Origin: Kitasatospora atroaurantiaca
Lineage (GTDB): Bacteria > Actinomycetota > Actinomycetes > Streptomycetales > Streptomycetaceae
Length of the DNA: 64,000 bases
NCBI RefSeq assembly: GCF_007828955.1
Contig: NZ_VIVR01000001.1
Coordinates: 372,001-436,000 of the forward strand
Direction of reading: 5' to 3'
The notes beneath the pieces were generated by a model. That model had not been told where the DNA came from. It saw only the letters and a program-made list of their open reading frames with translations, and did no database searches. The translations under genes were made by a program, and so were the position numbers. Positions 24,195 through 32,642 of the stretch are shown in pieces (the first letter of the stretch is position 1; each line of letters starts with the position of its first letter).

Positions 24195-24767
24195 TCAAGA
24201 CACGGGTCCACCCTTGTCGGTCGCCTCCAGAGCCTGGGTCAGGTCCGCGCCGCGGATGGTGTGGACGCTGAGGACGGGATCGAGGGGAGGGACGAGCGCC
24301 CTGGTGGCGATGTCCACCAGGTGCGGTGGTGCGGCGCCAGCCTGCAGAGCGGTGACGTACTCGATGACTTGCGCGTGCGTGAGCGTGTGGACCCGTTGCC
24401 GCAGCACGTGCATGGCGATGATTCGTCCGTGGGCCGCCGCTGCCCGGCGGATCTCCTCGTGCAGGTCATCCACTGCGGTGCGTGTGGGCATCTTCCGAAT
24501 GCGGGTCCGGTAGTCCAGCTCCCACTCGCCGGTAACAGCGGTGACCGGTCCGATCTGGTGGAGACTCCCATCGAGGCGATCAACCAGGTAGGGGCCATTG
24601 CCGCCCAAGAGCTGACTCGGGTCGCCCGTGCGTAGGTACTCCGCGGTCTGGTAGTAGACGATCCAGACGAGTTCGTGCTCCTCAGCCTTGGTCACCACCA
24701 GTCGCCCCGAGAACCTTCGATCCAGATCTTCTTGGGCCGCCCGGATCGCGAACTCACGCTCGATCAT
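24195..24767 (-). CDS. YrhB/Imm35-type immunity-like protein, copy 2
   Basis: Identical to the protein encoded at 16788-17360, with the same GNGPYLVDRLDGSLHQIG signature and the same ATGA coupling to the 57-codon ORF. Two intact copies double the dose of this putative immunity or stress function. Confidence 0.7.
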   Translation of the reverse strand: MIEREFAIRAAQEDLDRRFSGRLVVTKAEEHELVWIVYYQTAEYLRTGDPSQLLGGNGPYLVDRLDGSLHQIGPVTAVTGEWELDYRTRIRKMPTRTAVDDLHEEIRRAAAAHGRIIAMHVLRQRVHTLTHAQVIEYVTALQAGAAPPHLVDIATRALVPPLDPVLSVHTIRGADLTQALEATDKGGPVS

Positions 24768-24937
24768 GTCCGGCAGCATCTCGCACGGTGTGGGACATGA
24801 ACAGGGGTTTTCTCCAGGTGGGCTCGCTGTGAACCCAGGGCGATGGATTCACGCGCCCACCTCGGGAGATGCTCTTCGACGGGCCCCAGGTGCTGGTCAA
24901 GCAGGCGTCTGCCGACCAGGTCCTCAGCGTTGATCAT
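24764..24937 (-). CDS. 57-residue ORF coupled to the immunity-like gene, copy 2
   Basis: Identical to 16618-16791. It starts 12 bases after the recombinase-like gene, and its stop codon overlaps the start codon of the next gene. Function unknown. Confidence 0.4.
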   Translation of the reverse strand: MINAEDLVGRRLLDQHLGPVEEHLPRWARESIALGSQRAHLEKTPVHVPHRARCCRT

Positions 24938-24949
24938 CCAGCGATGCTG

Positions 24950-26524
24950 TCACGGAGTTCCACGACTCGGCACTGTTTCCAGGAGGCGCCGGGCCGAGTC
25001 CGCGTAGCGGATGGCGGTCTTCTCGTCGATGCCGAAGACGAGGGAGAGGTGGAGCGGGTCGGGTCCGTGAGTGAGGGCCTCTTCGAGCTGGCGGTCGACG
25101 CGGAGCCGTTCCAGGGTGGCGGTGAGGTTGCGGGTGGCCCGGGTGGTCCAGAGCTTGCCCGCCGGCCCGAGTTCGACGGCTGTCTTCTGGGTGATCAGCA
25201 GGTGGGGGTTGGCAGTGTTCGGCCAGCGGTTGCGGCGGTGGTCGAGCCAGTCCAGGACAGCGCGGTGGGTGAGGTCGTCGAGTGGGCGGACGTGCCCGCC
25301 CACGGTGATGCGCCGGTTGCCGAGGTCGACGTCATCCAGTTGCATCGTGCGGATCGTCCTCGGTCGTGCCGCGTGGACGGCGGCCAGGGCCATGATGAGC
25401 CGGATGTCCGGGCTGGTGGCGGCGGCGATCGCCTCGTCGATGTCCGGCTGCCCGAGGGATTGGATGACGCCGCCGGCCTGCCGTGGGACGCGGATCCGCA
25501 GGGTGGGGTTGCGGAAGACCTGGCCGTTCTTCTTCGCGTGACGGAACAGTGACCGCAGTGCGACGAGCCGGCTCTCCCGCTGCTTGCCGCTGACGGCGTC
25601 CCGGGCCGCGATGACGTCCTCGCGCGTGACCTCCCGCAGATGGTCGTAGCGGCTGGACCACTCCAGCAGCACCGGCTGGACCTCGTTGAGGTAGGCCCAT
25701 GCTGTCTGTCGCGCGCGAGGCTCGGACCGTTGCCCGCCGTCGAGCAGGGTGCGGGCCCAGGCTTCGACCTCGCTGCGGATGCCCTGGGCGACTGCGTCGA
25801 GCTTGCGTTCCAGCCACCGGTCGACTGCGGGAGCGCGATCGTCGGTGAACAGGCCCAGCTGGTCAAGGACTTCGGCGGTCCGACCTACCGGGAGCCCCCG
25901 GATTCGCAGGGCCGGGAAGAGCTCGGAGTACCGGATCGGCTCGGCCTCTGTATGACCGGACAGCACGATGACCAGAGCCCGGTCGACGTCACTGGTGATC
26001 CAGCGGCTCCACCCGCGCGCCTCGCTCAGCGCGCGAGCTGCCCGCCGACCTCGAACCAGCCATGGATTGGCCAGGTCAGCGTGCTGTTTCCGGTCGAACT
26101 TGCGGTAGTCCCGTGCGGCGGCGAACAACGGCGGTTGGATCCAGTCCGCCAGCGTGCCTGGCCAGGCAGGTGCTGGTGACCGCTTCGGAACGCGACGCCC
26201 TTGCTTGCCGACTGGCGGGCCGCCGCTTCGGGGCCGCTGCAGGTTCGCGAAGAACAGCTGCTGGCAGGTCACCTGACGTAGGTACGGCTCCAACACCGAT
26301 GCCTTGCCGCTGGCCTTGATCGCCCAGGTCGCCTGAGCCCGGCAGAGGCGGCAGTAGCCGTGCTTGTCGTCAACGGGAACCTCGCGTCGGCAACCCGAGC
26401 ACCGTCCGACGGCATGCTGTTGGCCGTAGGTGTAGCAACCTCGGCAGTACCGGCCGGGCAGTTGTCCCCAAGCGAAGCAGCCCGCGCAGGAGGCTGCCGG
26501 CTTGTCATCGCTGATCTTGCCCAC
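24950..26524 (-). CDS. CxxC-rich, degenerate tyrosine-recombinase-like protein, copy 2
   Basis: Identical 524-residue product to that of 15031-16605: four N-terminal CxxC pairs, box I arginine, no recognisable HxxR or LGH boxes. The GTG start lies 16 bases after the HTH gene. Retention of an intact frame in both copies argues that the protein is needed for element function. Confidence 0.8.
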   Translation of the reverse strand: MGKISDDKPAASCAGCFAWGQLPGRYCRGCYTYGQQHAVGRCSGCRREVPVDDKHGYCRLCRAQATWAIKASGKASVLEPYLRQVTCQQLFFANLQRPRSGGPPVGKQGRRVPKRSPAPAWPGTLADWIQPPLFAAARDYRKFDRKQHADLANPWLVRGRRAARALSEARGWSRWITSDVDRALVIVLSGHTEAEPIRYSELFPALRIRGLPVGRTAEVLDQLGLFTDDRAPAVDRWLERKLDAVAQGIRSEVEAWARTLLDGGQRSEPRARQTAWAYLNEVQPVLLEWSSRYDHLREVTREDVIAARDAVSGKQRESRLVALRSLFRHAKKNGQVFRNPTLRIRVPRQAGGVIQSLGQPDIDEAIAAATSPDIRLIMALAAVHAARPRTIRTMQLDDVDLGNRRITVGGHVRPLDDLTHRAVLDWLDHRRNRWPNTANPHLLITQKTAVELGPAGKLWTTRATRNLTATLERLRVDRQLEEALTHGPDPLHLSLVFGIDEKTAIRYADSARRLLETVPSRGTP

Positions 26525-26540
26525 CGCGGCGATGCCGGCG

Positions 26541-26870
26541 TCAGACCGGCGGGAGGGAACGGCCGTCGCGGCGCTTGGGCACCACTGTCGGGGCGGTGGT
26601 GCTGGCTCCGACCGCCGCTCGAGCCGTCTCCTGCTGCCCGGGGGATTGGACCTTCGCTGGTTCGGGGATCAGCAGGTCCCCGATTTCGCAGTCGAGAACG
26701 ACGCAGATGACATCGAGGTCCTCCAGCTTCAGGGAGACCGGCTGCCCGGACCACAGCCCGGACATCTTCCCGGCCGAGATCACCAGGCCGTGCTCTGCCA
26801 GGCTCCGCTGGAGCTCAGATGCCTTCCAGACGCCCTTGTTCGCGGCGGTCAGCCGTAGGTTCCACTTCAT
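26541..26870 (-). CDS. Small XRE/HTH-like regulator of the element, copy 2
   Basis: Identical to 14685-15014, overlapping the recombinase gene by ATGA. XRE-like N-terminal HTH with a low-complexity C-terminal tail. Confidence 0.8.
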   Translation of the reverse strand: MKWNLRLTAANKGVWKASELQRSLAEHGLVISAGKMSGLWSGQPVSLKLEDLDVICVVLDCEIGDLLIPEPAKVQSPGQQETARAAVGASTTAPTVVPKRRDGRSLPPV

Positions 26871-27946
26871 CCCAGGAGTCCTTCCAGTCGCTTCGCGGCC
26901 CGCTGTTGCCCGGTGATCCAGGCGTCTTCGACCCGGGTCTGCTGGACGTGGATGTATCGCATCGTCGTGGCGATCCATGAATGTCCCAAAACCTCCTGAA
27001 TTGCGATGAGGTCCAGGCCGCCCTGATAGAGCTCCGACGCGCAGAAGTGCCGCAGGACGTGGGGAGTCAACTTCTCTGTCCAGAGCGGCAGATGGGCCTC
27101 GACGGCCGCTGCCAGACCATCACGCAGGGCGTCATCGCCGACCCGGCGCGCGGAGCCGTCGGTGTTCTTGCGCTCGCTCGGGAACAGCGGGGCGCCGGGG
27201 CGGGTGTGGTCGTCGTCGAACTGGCCCCACACATCCTCGATGAACCACCGCAGCGTCCGGTCCGCGCCGTTGATCAGCGGCACCATTCGCTCACGTGGCC
27301 CCGAGCCACGAGCGCCCTTGCCGTGGCGGACATGGAGCTTGCCGAACCGGCCCAGGTTCCACTTGATGTCGTCCAGGTCGAGCTTGCACGCCTCGTTCAC
27401 CCGCAACCCGACCTGCGACATCAGCTTCGCGGCGGTGTAGTTGCGGGCTGTCGGAGCAAACTTGCGGCAGGTCGCGAGCTCACCGCCCCAGCCCGTGAAT
27501 AGCTGACCGACCTCCGGCTCGGTGGGCGGGATCCGCAGTTGAGCGTCCTTGGAGCCGCGCGGACGGTTCATCTCGTCGATCGGGCACTCGACCACGCGCC
27601 CGGTCATCTGATGGATCTCGACCTTGTGCCGAAGCTCCAGGAACATGAAGTACGTGGTCAGCGCCTGGGAGCGGGCCAGCCGGGTACCACTGGGCGAGCC
27701 CCGCAGGACCCGCCCGAAGTACGCGTCCGCGTCGGTCGGCTCCATGTCCCACAGCGGACGGCCGAACCACGTCCGCATCTGCTCCAGGTGCCCGACGTCG
27801 CCGCGAATCGTGCCGTCCGTCAGCCCGGCCGAGGCCCGGGCCAAGACGAACCCGGCCAGCACGTCGGTCTCGAACTGCTCAAGCTCCTCCGCCGAGACCG
27901 GATCCCGGTACTCGCGCAGGTCCCGCACCACCGCCAGCGCCGCCAA
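26867..27946 (-). CDS. Tyrosine recombinase (phage-integrase family), element copy 2
   Basis: Identical to 13609-14688, with the full Arg182/Lys210/His296/Arg299/His322/Tyr331 catalytic set and the same TTG start with GAGGAGG. Both copies are therefore potentially active, and either could act on both element ends. Confidence 0.95.
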   Translation of the reverse strand: MAALAVVRDLREYRDPVSAEELEQFETDVLAGFVLARASAGLTDGTIRGDVGHLEQMRTWFGRPLWDMEPTDADAYFGRVLRGSPSGTRLARSQALTTYFMFLELRHKVEIHQMTGRVVECPIDEMNRPRGSKDAQLRIPPTEPEVGQLFTGWGGELATCRKFAPTARNYTAAKLMSQVGLRVNEACKLDLDDIKWNLGRFGKLHVRHGKGARGSGPRERMVPLINGADRTLRWFIEDVWGQFDDDHTRPGAPLFPSERKNTDGSARRVGDDALRDGLAAAVEAHLPLWTEKLTPHVLRHFCASELYQGGLDLIAIQEVLGHSWIATTMRYIHVQQTRVEDAWITGQQRAAKRLEGLLG

Positions 27947-28118
27947 CTCGCGCCTCCTCGCCTTCGACCGGACCGCAGATCGGTCGGATGAGTTGAGAAC
28001 GCTTCAGGAATCCTGAGGTTACGTCACAGGCCGGCGGAGCACTCGAAGGAGGAAGAAGCCCCTGGCCACGGCCTCGGGCACTCAGCAGGCCTCAGGAGAA
28101 CTCGCGGGATGTCGCACA

Positions 28119-28292
28119 CACTGGCCGGCGGCCTGGAGTCAGCGGCTTTCGGTCGGGTCGCCGCCCGTCGCGGTGAACTCGGAAGACGGCGTATCCCGGT
28201 CCGTCGTGCTCGGCGCAGTACGAACCGTGCAGGTCCAGCGTGCTCAGGTCGGCGGTGATGACCGCACCCGAGCCGAAGTGCGCCGGGCGCAA
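28119..28292 (-). pseudogene. Short ORF truncated by insertion of element copy 2
   Basis: The frame from ATG 28292 reads MRPAHFGSGAVITADLSTLD, then LHGSYCAEHDGPGYAVFRVH and RDGRRPDRKPLTPGRRP before crossing into the element end at 28118 and stopping at 28092. The coding-like part lies outside the element, so the insertion probably removed its C-terminus. No family is recognised. Confidence 0.35.
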
Positions 28293-28329
28293 GGCACGTG
28301 ATGATCACGCAGGGCGAGTGCCGTGCAGT

Positions 28330-29001
28330 TCAGTTGGGGCAAGCCGACCGCTTCAGCCTCACCAGCGACACTGTGGAGCTCACCAACACGCCGAGTCCAG
28401 CGGCCCAGACGACGATGCAGGCCCAGGCCGACTCGTTGACATGCCGACCGTTGCCTTCCGGCGCGGGCAGACCGGCTGTTGCAAAGTACGGGAGAAGAAG
28501 CAGGCCTACCCCGACCACAGCCAGCACCGCCCAACCGACTCTTCCCCTCCGCGAGGATCGGACGGACACCAGAGCGCCGACCGCCAGGACCAGTGCACAG
28601 CCGAGGGCGGGCAGCACGGTGTAGGTCAGCCACTCGGAGAGCAGCGGGCGCCAGTACCACTCCGTTTCGGGCCGCGGCTGGTCGCAGTAGTACAAGGTCT
28701 GAGGCTTCGGCGTTCCCATGAAGTCCCGGACTGTCCCCGGTGCAAGGCCGCCCAAGAAGCCGCCTACGAGAACCAAGGAAGCGCAACGCGCCCTCTCGTC
28801 TCCTTCCCGCTGAGAAGCTCCTCCGAGCCGAAGGCTCAAGACCGCGCACCAGCTCGCCAGGAGCCCCAGGAGCACCCCTTTGGCGGCCCCGTAACCGACC
28901 GGTGTCCATTCATTCCAGGGGTAGTTACTCATGTGCGCGGCGCGCCGGCTTCCTGCGAGACACCAGGCGACCGTGCCCGCTGCTACTCCCCACGGCACCA
29001 C
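28330..29001 (-). CDS. Polytopic membrane protein of unknown function
   Basis: From the GTG at 29001 (GGGGACGG nine bases upstream) the frame encodes 223 residues with five hydrophobic segments: VVPWGVAAGTVAWCLAG, AAKGVLLGLLASWCAVLSL, SLVLVGGFLGGLAPGT, LPALGCALVLAVGALVSV and VGWAVLAVVGVGLLLLPYF, plus a sixth IVVWAAGLGVLVSSTVSLV. An ATG at 28932 would omit the first helix. A periplasmic loop between helices 3 and 4 is rich in Trp and Tyr. Nothing identifies a function. Its G/C bias at third positions is weaker than in core genes, hinting at acquired DNA next to the element. The 230 bases upstream hold no clear gene. Confidence 0.65.
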   Translation of the reverse strand: MVPWGVAAGTVAWCLAGSRRAAHMSNYPWNEWTPVGYGAAKGVLLGLLASWCAVLSLRLGGASQREGDERARCASLVLVGGFLGGLAPGTVRDFMGTPKPQTLYYCDQPRPETEWYWRPLLSEWLTYTVLPALGCALVLAVGALVSVRSSRRGRVGWAVLAVVGVGLLLLPYFATAGLPAPEGNGRHVNESAWACIVVWAAGLGVLVSSTVSLVRLKRSACPN

Positions 29002-29233
29002 CCCTGCCGACCGTCCCCGCGCCACCCCGGAGGGCCCGTTGTCCAGGCGCGTTTTCGCAACACCACTCACCGTTTCGGACACCGACCGGCTCACCTGCCC
29101 CGATACTCTCCGGATCGGCCCGGCGCCGCACCCATCGGAACGCGGGACGCACCGACCGCCCTCACGGTTGCAGCGACGCGGATCAGCCCCTGCCCATATG
29201 TGCCTCGAACTGCACGTGCTGCCGGAATGCCAG

Positions 29234-29653
29234 CTAGAGGTCTGCCGCGGAGAGGGCCGGCTCGATGCGCGCCAGGACGTCCGGCCAGCCATGGCCCATT
29301 CCCTCGAACGCGGCCTTGCCCAGCGGCGAGTCGAGGTCGAACCCGGCGTGTTCGAGGAACAGGCGGGTACCGGTTCCTTCGGGGCTGAGCCGCCAGGTGA
29401 TCGTGGTGTCGAGCGAACCGGGGGCGAAGCTGTAGCGGAGCAGGCGCTCGGGCTCGACGGTGAGCACCTCGCACGCCTGCTGTCCCCACGGCCCCATGTC
29501 CAGGGTGAAGCGGTGGCCGACGACGGGCCGGACATCGCCCGCCGCCCACCACCGCGCATGCAGCTCGGGGTCGGTCAGGGCCTTCCAGACCGCCGCGGGC
29601 GGATGGGCGATGAACTGCTCACAGCGGATCACGGTCGGGTCGGTGGTGCTCAC
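29234..29653 (-). CDS. SRPBCC/AHSA1-type protein paired with an ArsR regulator
   Basis: A 139-residue START-like protein (activator-of-Hsp90-ATPase homologue 1 subfamily). Typical features are VIRCEQFIAHPPAAVWKALT, DPELHARWWAAGDV, the FTLDMGPWGQQACEV strand, TTITWRLSPEGTGTRLFLEH and AFEGMGHGWPDVLARI. The GTG start at 29651-29653 overlaps the ArsR stop codon (GTGA), so the two are co-translated. ArsR-SRPBCC operons are common in actinobacteria; the ligand is usually unknown, a small hydrophobic molecule being likely. Confidence 0.88.
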   Translation of the reverse strand: MSTTDPTVIRCEQFIAHPPAAVWKALTDPELHARWWAAGDVRPVVGHRFTLDMGPWGQQACEVLTVEPERLLRYSFAPGSLDTTITWRLSPEGTGTRLFLEHAGFDLDSPLGKAAFEGMGHGWPDVLARIEPALSAADL

Positions 29654-29970
29654 GGGTTCTCCTCGTCGATCAGGTCGCGCAGCGCCCCCATCCGGGCACG
29701 CCAGTAGTGCTCGAAGGGATGCAGCCACTCGCCCACCTCGGCAAGTGGAGCCGCCTCCAGGTGGTAGTAGCGATGCCGCCCCCGCGGCTCCTCGCGCACC
29801 AGCCGCGCGTTCCTCAGCACCGCCAGGTGCTCGGAGACCGCAGGCCGGCTCAGGGCGAACTCGCCGGCGAGATCGCCCGCCGCGCGCGGACCGTCCTGCA
29901 GAGCCTCCAGCAGCTTGCGCCGTACCGGATTGGCCAGGGCACTGAACACATCCACCACTGCTACCGCCAT
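29650..29970 (-). CDS. ArsR-family transcriptional regulator
   Basis: A 106-residue winged-helix repressor from ATG 29970 (a GTG three codons upstream is possible). The HTH reads ALANPVRRKLLEALQDGPRA, GEFALSRPAVSEHLAVLRNA and the wing VREEPRGRHRYYHLEAAPL. No ArsR-type metal CVC box is present, so it is not an arsenic sensor; this is the subfamily paired with SRPBCC proteins. It sits directly under a 12-bp-arm operator and a promoter that would give a leaderless transcript, which indicates autorepression. Confidence 0.9.
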   Translation of the reverse strand: MAVAVVDVFSALANPVRRKLLEALQDGPRAAGDLAGEFALSRPAVSEHLAVLRNARLVREEPRGRHRYYHLEAAPLAEVGEWLHPFEHYWRARMGALRDLIDEENP

Positions 29971-29977
29971 ACCCACC

Positions 29978-30022
29978 ACTATGCGTCGGAGAGTTCCGAC
30001 ATGTCAACTTTCTCCGACGCAT
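29978..30022 (-). promoter_or_regulatory. ArsR operator overlapping a leaderless promoter
   Basis: ATGCGTCGGAGA (29981-29992) and TCTCCGACGCAT (30011-30022) are perfect 12-bp inverted arms. On the minus strand TTGACA (30002-30007) lies between the arms, with CATAGT (29978-29983) 18 bases further on as -10. Transcription would then begin about at the ATG at 29970. Occupation of the dyad would block this promoter. Confidence 0.7.
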
Positions 30023-30033
30023 CGCGCCGCCCC

Positions 30034-30885
30034 TCAGACCCGCTGGTAGCCGCGCATGTTGGTGAGCAGCAGGTGGCAGTTCTGGAGCGAGCCGGAGGTG
30101 TCGCCGAGGGAACGGTAGATGCCCCACTTGGGCCGCACCCTGTCCTCGAGGAAGGTGTCGACACCGTTCTTCGAGGCGTCGATGACCGTGGCACCGGCGC
30201 GCTTGAGGATCCAGCGGACGGAGCCGGCCGTACCGTTGCCGATCTTGATCTGGAAGTCCACGTCCACCCACTTGTCGTGGAGCGGGTCGAGGTTGGTCCG
30301 GCCGATCAGGATGTCCTGTTCCGCCAGCTTGAGTTCGATGGTCTGGACGCCGCCCACCCGGCGCAGCGACTGGACGAGGATCGGCGAAGTCCCGTTGCCC
30401 GGCTGCTTCATCTGCATGATGTGCGTGAAGGAGGTGGTCGCCTTGAGCGAGCTCGGGATGAACATCGAGTACGTCACCCGCCAGGTCTCGCCCGGCAGCC
30501 ACCTGAGGAAGGCGCCGCCGGACGGGTTACGCATGCCGGTGACCTCCTGGCGCTGACGGTCGGGCGAGCTGTCGCGGTCGACGGTGTGCATGGTGAACCG
30601 GAAGTTGTCGCCGTCGGTGGCGATGTGGGGGTGTCCGGCGGGGTGCGAGTCGGCGCGGTCGTCCTCAACCGTCTCGAAGGCGCCGAGTCCGTCGCGGCTC
30701 GCCGACGGCGACCAGCGCAGCGCCCAGCCCGCGGCTGCCGCCGCGGCAGCTTCTGCGGGTGACTGCAGGCCGGACGAGGTCGCCGAGGCCGCAGCACCCG
30801 GCAGCGCGACCGCTGCCGCGCCGCCGAGTGCTGCACCGAGGATGGTCCGACGGGACGGGGCAGGGCCGGGGAGTTGGGGGTTCAC
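30034..30885 (-). CDS. Tat-exported polysaccharide-lyase-like protein (heparin lyase I-type fold)
   Basis: A 283-residue secreted protein from the GTG at 30885; the longer frame to 30936 adds non-signal sequence. The N-terminus has a twin-arginine signal (APSRRTILGAALGGAAAVAL, cleavage near AAASA). The mature part has RWSPSASRDGLGAFETVEDD, FRFTMHTVDRDSSPDRQRQE, WRVTYSMFIPSSLKATTSFT and KWVDVDFQIKIGNGTAGSVR. These suggest the beta-jelly-roll polysaccharide lyase family (PF14099-like). Catalytic residues cannot be assigned with confidence. Likely action is on extracellular uronic-acid polysaccharide. It is monocistronic, with the ArsR operator at its 3' side. Confidence 0.68.
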   Translation of the reverse strand: MNPQLPGPAPSRRTILGAALGGAAAVALPGAAASATSSGLQSPAEAAAAAAAGWALRWSPSASRDGLGAFETVEDDRADSHPAGHPHIATDGDNFRFTMHTVDRDSSPDRQRQEVTGMRNPSGGAFLRWLPGETWRVTYSMFIPSSLKATTSFTHIMQMKQPGNGTSPILVQSLRRVGGVQTIELKLAEQDILIGRTNLDPLHDKWVDVDFQIKIGNGTAGSVRWILKRAGATVIDASKNGVDTFLEDRVRPKWGIYRSLGDTSGSLQNCHLLLTNMRGYQRV

Positions 30886-31048
30886 GGGAGGGCACCTCTT
30901 TCTGGTTGCCGATCGCTGGGCATGACGCTCCGCCACTCACCGCCCTGGAGGCGTGAGTTAGGAAACTTTCCTTACTGATTGAAGCGTGCATGCCGCCGCC
31001 CCACAAGCCCCAGCGGCCTCCACCTCTTCAGCGCGTCCCGACGCCCGC

Positions 31049-31465
31049 TCAGGCCGACCGGGGAGAGGTGCCGTTGTCGTCGAGGTAGCTCGCGCGTCCG
31101 TCGTCGTCGAGCTCGAACGACCCCTGGGGGATGATGCAGAACTCGTTGTCCTCGGGGTCGGCCATGACCAGAAAGCCTCCCGCCGCATACTGTTCGAGCA
31201 GCCGACCGCCCAACGCCTCGACACGTTCCTGCTCGGCGGCCGGGTCCGGCGAGGCGACGTCGAAGTGGATGCGGTTCTTGCCGGCCCTCGGCTCGGTGAC
31301 CTTCTGGAAGCCCACTCCTGGGCCGTTGCCACGTGCAAGCCAGACATAGGGGCCGATCCTCGCTGTGATCGGTCTCCCGAGGAGCTGCGACCAGAACGAG
31401 GCCAGTCGCTCCGGGTCCACGCAGTCGATGATGAGGTCCTTGATGTCCAGGTGGCTGTCCGTCAC
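31049..31465 (-). CDS. Glyoxalase/VOC-like protein
   Basis: A 138-residue vicinal-oxygen-chelate fold protein from GTG 31465. The pattern LDIKDLIIDCVDPERLASFW, QLLGRPITARIGPYVWLARG, KNRIHFDVASPDPAAEQERV and LVMADPEDNEFCIIPQGSFE is the Glyoxalase_6 subgroup common in streptomycetes. His (RIHFDV) and Glu (DNEFCI) occupy metal-ligand positions. The longer frame toward 31939 overlaps another gene and was rejected. Substrate unknown. The 260 bases upstream (31466-31727) show no gene. Confidence 0.82.
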   Translation of the reverse strand: MTDSHLDIKDLIIDCVDPERLASFWSQLLGRPITARIGPYVWLARGNGPGVGFQKVTEPRAGKNRIHFDVASPDPAAEQERVEALGGRLLEQYAAGGFLVMADPEDNEFCIIPQGSFELDDDGRASYLDDNGTSPRSA

Positions 31466-31727
31466 TCTCCGATGCTCGCAGATCGCGCCCGCCCCGCCCG
31501 GACCCGGGTCAGGGCCAGGTGGACGGGAATCGTGCGGTCCAGAGGCACGGAACTGACGTCGCGCCGGCCCACCGAGGTCGCGGCGCTGTCTGACAGACTT
31601 GCCCGGGCTGGACGGGCAGTTGAGAGAGATGACGGCATGGACGCGGCCGCCGATCGGCCGATGACACGGCCTGGCTCGGGCGGCTATTGCGGTTGACGCC
31701 CCGCGATGCGCCGGGTTTCCTGCTGCG

Positions 31728-32168
31728 ATGACTGATCTTCGTATCGAGCGGGTGGACGGCGAAGCCTCGCTCCAGGACTGGCAGCAGGTCCACAACCTGA
31801 TCATCCCCACCGATGCCTTGTCTCTCGACGAGGTGCGTGAGCGCGCCCGGCGCAACCACCTGGAGGTCGCATATCTCGACGACGTCCTTGTGGGCTGCTC
31901 GACGGTACGTCCGCCCACGAGTGACTCGTCGACCGCCACGGTGATCGCCCGCGTGCTCCCCGCTCACCACGGGCAGGGGTTCGGCGAGGAACTCTATGCA
32001 CGAGGGCTGAACCTGGCGCGAGAGCTGGGCGCCGACGTCATCGAGACCTGTGTCCTGGCATCCAACCCGGACGGTCTCCGGTTCGCGCAAGGGCACGGAT
32101 TTGTCGAGATCGAGAGGTACCTGCTGCCGGGTGACAGCGTGCCCTTCATCGACCTGAGGCTGGCCTGA
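31728..32168 (+). CDS. GNAT-family N-acetyltransferase
   Basis: A 146-residue acetyltransferase. Motif A is recognisable as TVIARVLPAHHGQGFGEELY (the Q/RxxGxG/A acetyl-CoA loop), followed by LARELGADVIETCVLASNPD and a beta-5/alpha-4 region GLRFAQGHGFVEIERYLL. The N-terminal half resembles the duplicated GNAT proteins of mycothiol or antibiotic acetyltransferase type, but only one domain is present. Acceptor unknown. Monocistronic. Confidence 0.85.
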   Translation: MTDLRIERVDGEASLQDWQQVHNLIIPTDALSLDEVRERARRNHLEVAYLDDVLVGCSTVRPPTSDSSTATVIARVLPAHHGQGFGEELYARGLNLARELGADVIETCVLASNPDGLRFAQGHGFVEIERYLLPGDSVPFIDLRLA

Positions 32169-32225
32169 GCCACGGCTCCGAGTGCGCCACGCTGGTGTGG
32201 GGCAGGCCGATGAGCCCAAAATCCG

Positions 32226-32642
32226 TTGAGGCGTCCGCCGGGCGGCAAGCCGCTTCGGGCCGGCCTGGTCATCGAGACGCTCACCCACTTCGGGCTCGCC
32301 CTGGCCGGCACCGTCTGGATCGCGGGGCCGGTCCTGGTGGCGTTCGGCCTGCACTCCTCGGTGTGGGGAGCGGTCGAGGTGACACTGCGTCAGCGCGCCG
32401 TCCCCGAGGAGCTGCGGGGCCGTGTCCAGAGCGTCTTCATGATGCTCGCGGTGGGCGGCTCGGCCGTGGGAGCCCTGATCGGCGGCCCGATGGCCCGTTG
32501 GCTGGGCATCACCGGCCCGTTCTGGGTCTCCGCCGTGGTGATGGCCCTCCTGACCGTCTCCGCCTGGCGCCTCTTCGGCCGCCGCCTGATCTCCCCCGGC
32601 ACCGCCGACCGCCCAACGGCAACGGTGGCCGCCGGCGCCTAG
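32226..32642 (+). pseudogene. C-terminal fragment of an MFS transporter
   Basis: About 139 codons remain of a roughly 420-residue major-facilitator protein of the EntS/MFS_3 type. The surviving part has GLVIETLTHFGLALAGTVWI, VEVTLRQRAVPEELRGRVQS (the conserved loop PxxLRGRVxS), FMMLAVGGSAVGALIGGPMA and FWVSAVVMALLTVSAWRLF. There is no N-terminal half upstream; the GNAT gene ends 58 bases before. It is therefore a deletion remnant, and its 3' end overlaps the convergent nucleotidyltransferase gene by four bases. Confidence 0.7.

Larger units (their letters stand above)
24103..28118 (-). mobile_element. Tyrosine-recombinase element, copy 2 (4,016 bp, inverted)
   Basis: Exact reverse-complement copy of 13437-17452; every open frame, on both strands, is reproduced residue for residue. 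The gene order reads right to left. The outer flank (28119 onward) differs from the outer flank of copy 1, while the inner flanks of both copies are related inverted repeats. The lack of divergence implies very recent duplication or ongoing gene conversion. Confidence 0.9.

Noticed and set aside
24061-24200. Possible tRNA attachment site at the element right end
   Set aside because: No cloverleaf or CCA-type 3' end can be folded; the conserved bases instead pair with the inverted repeat at 17454-17494.
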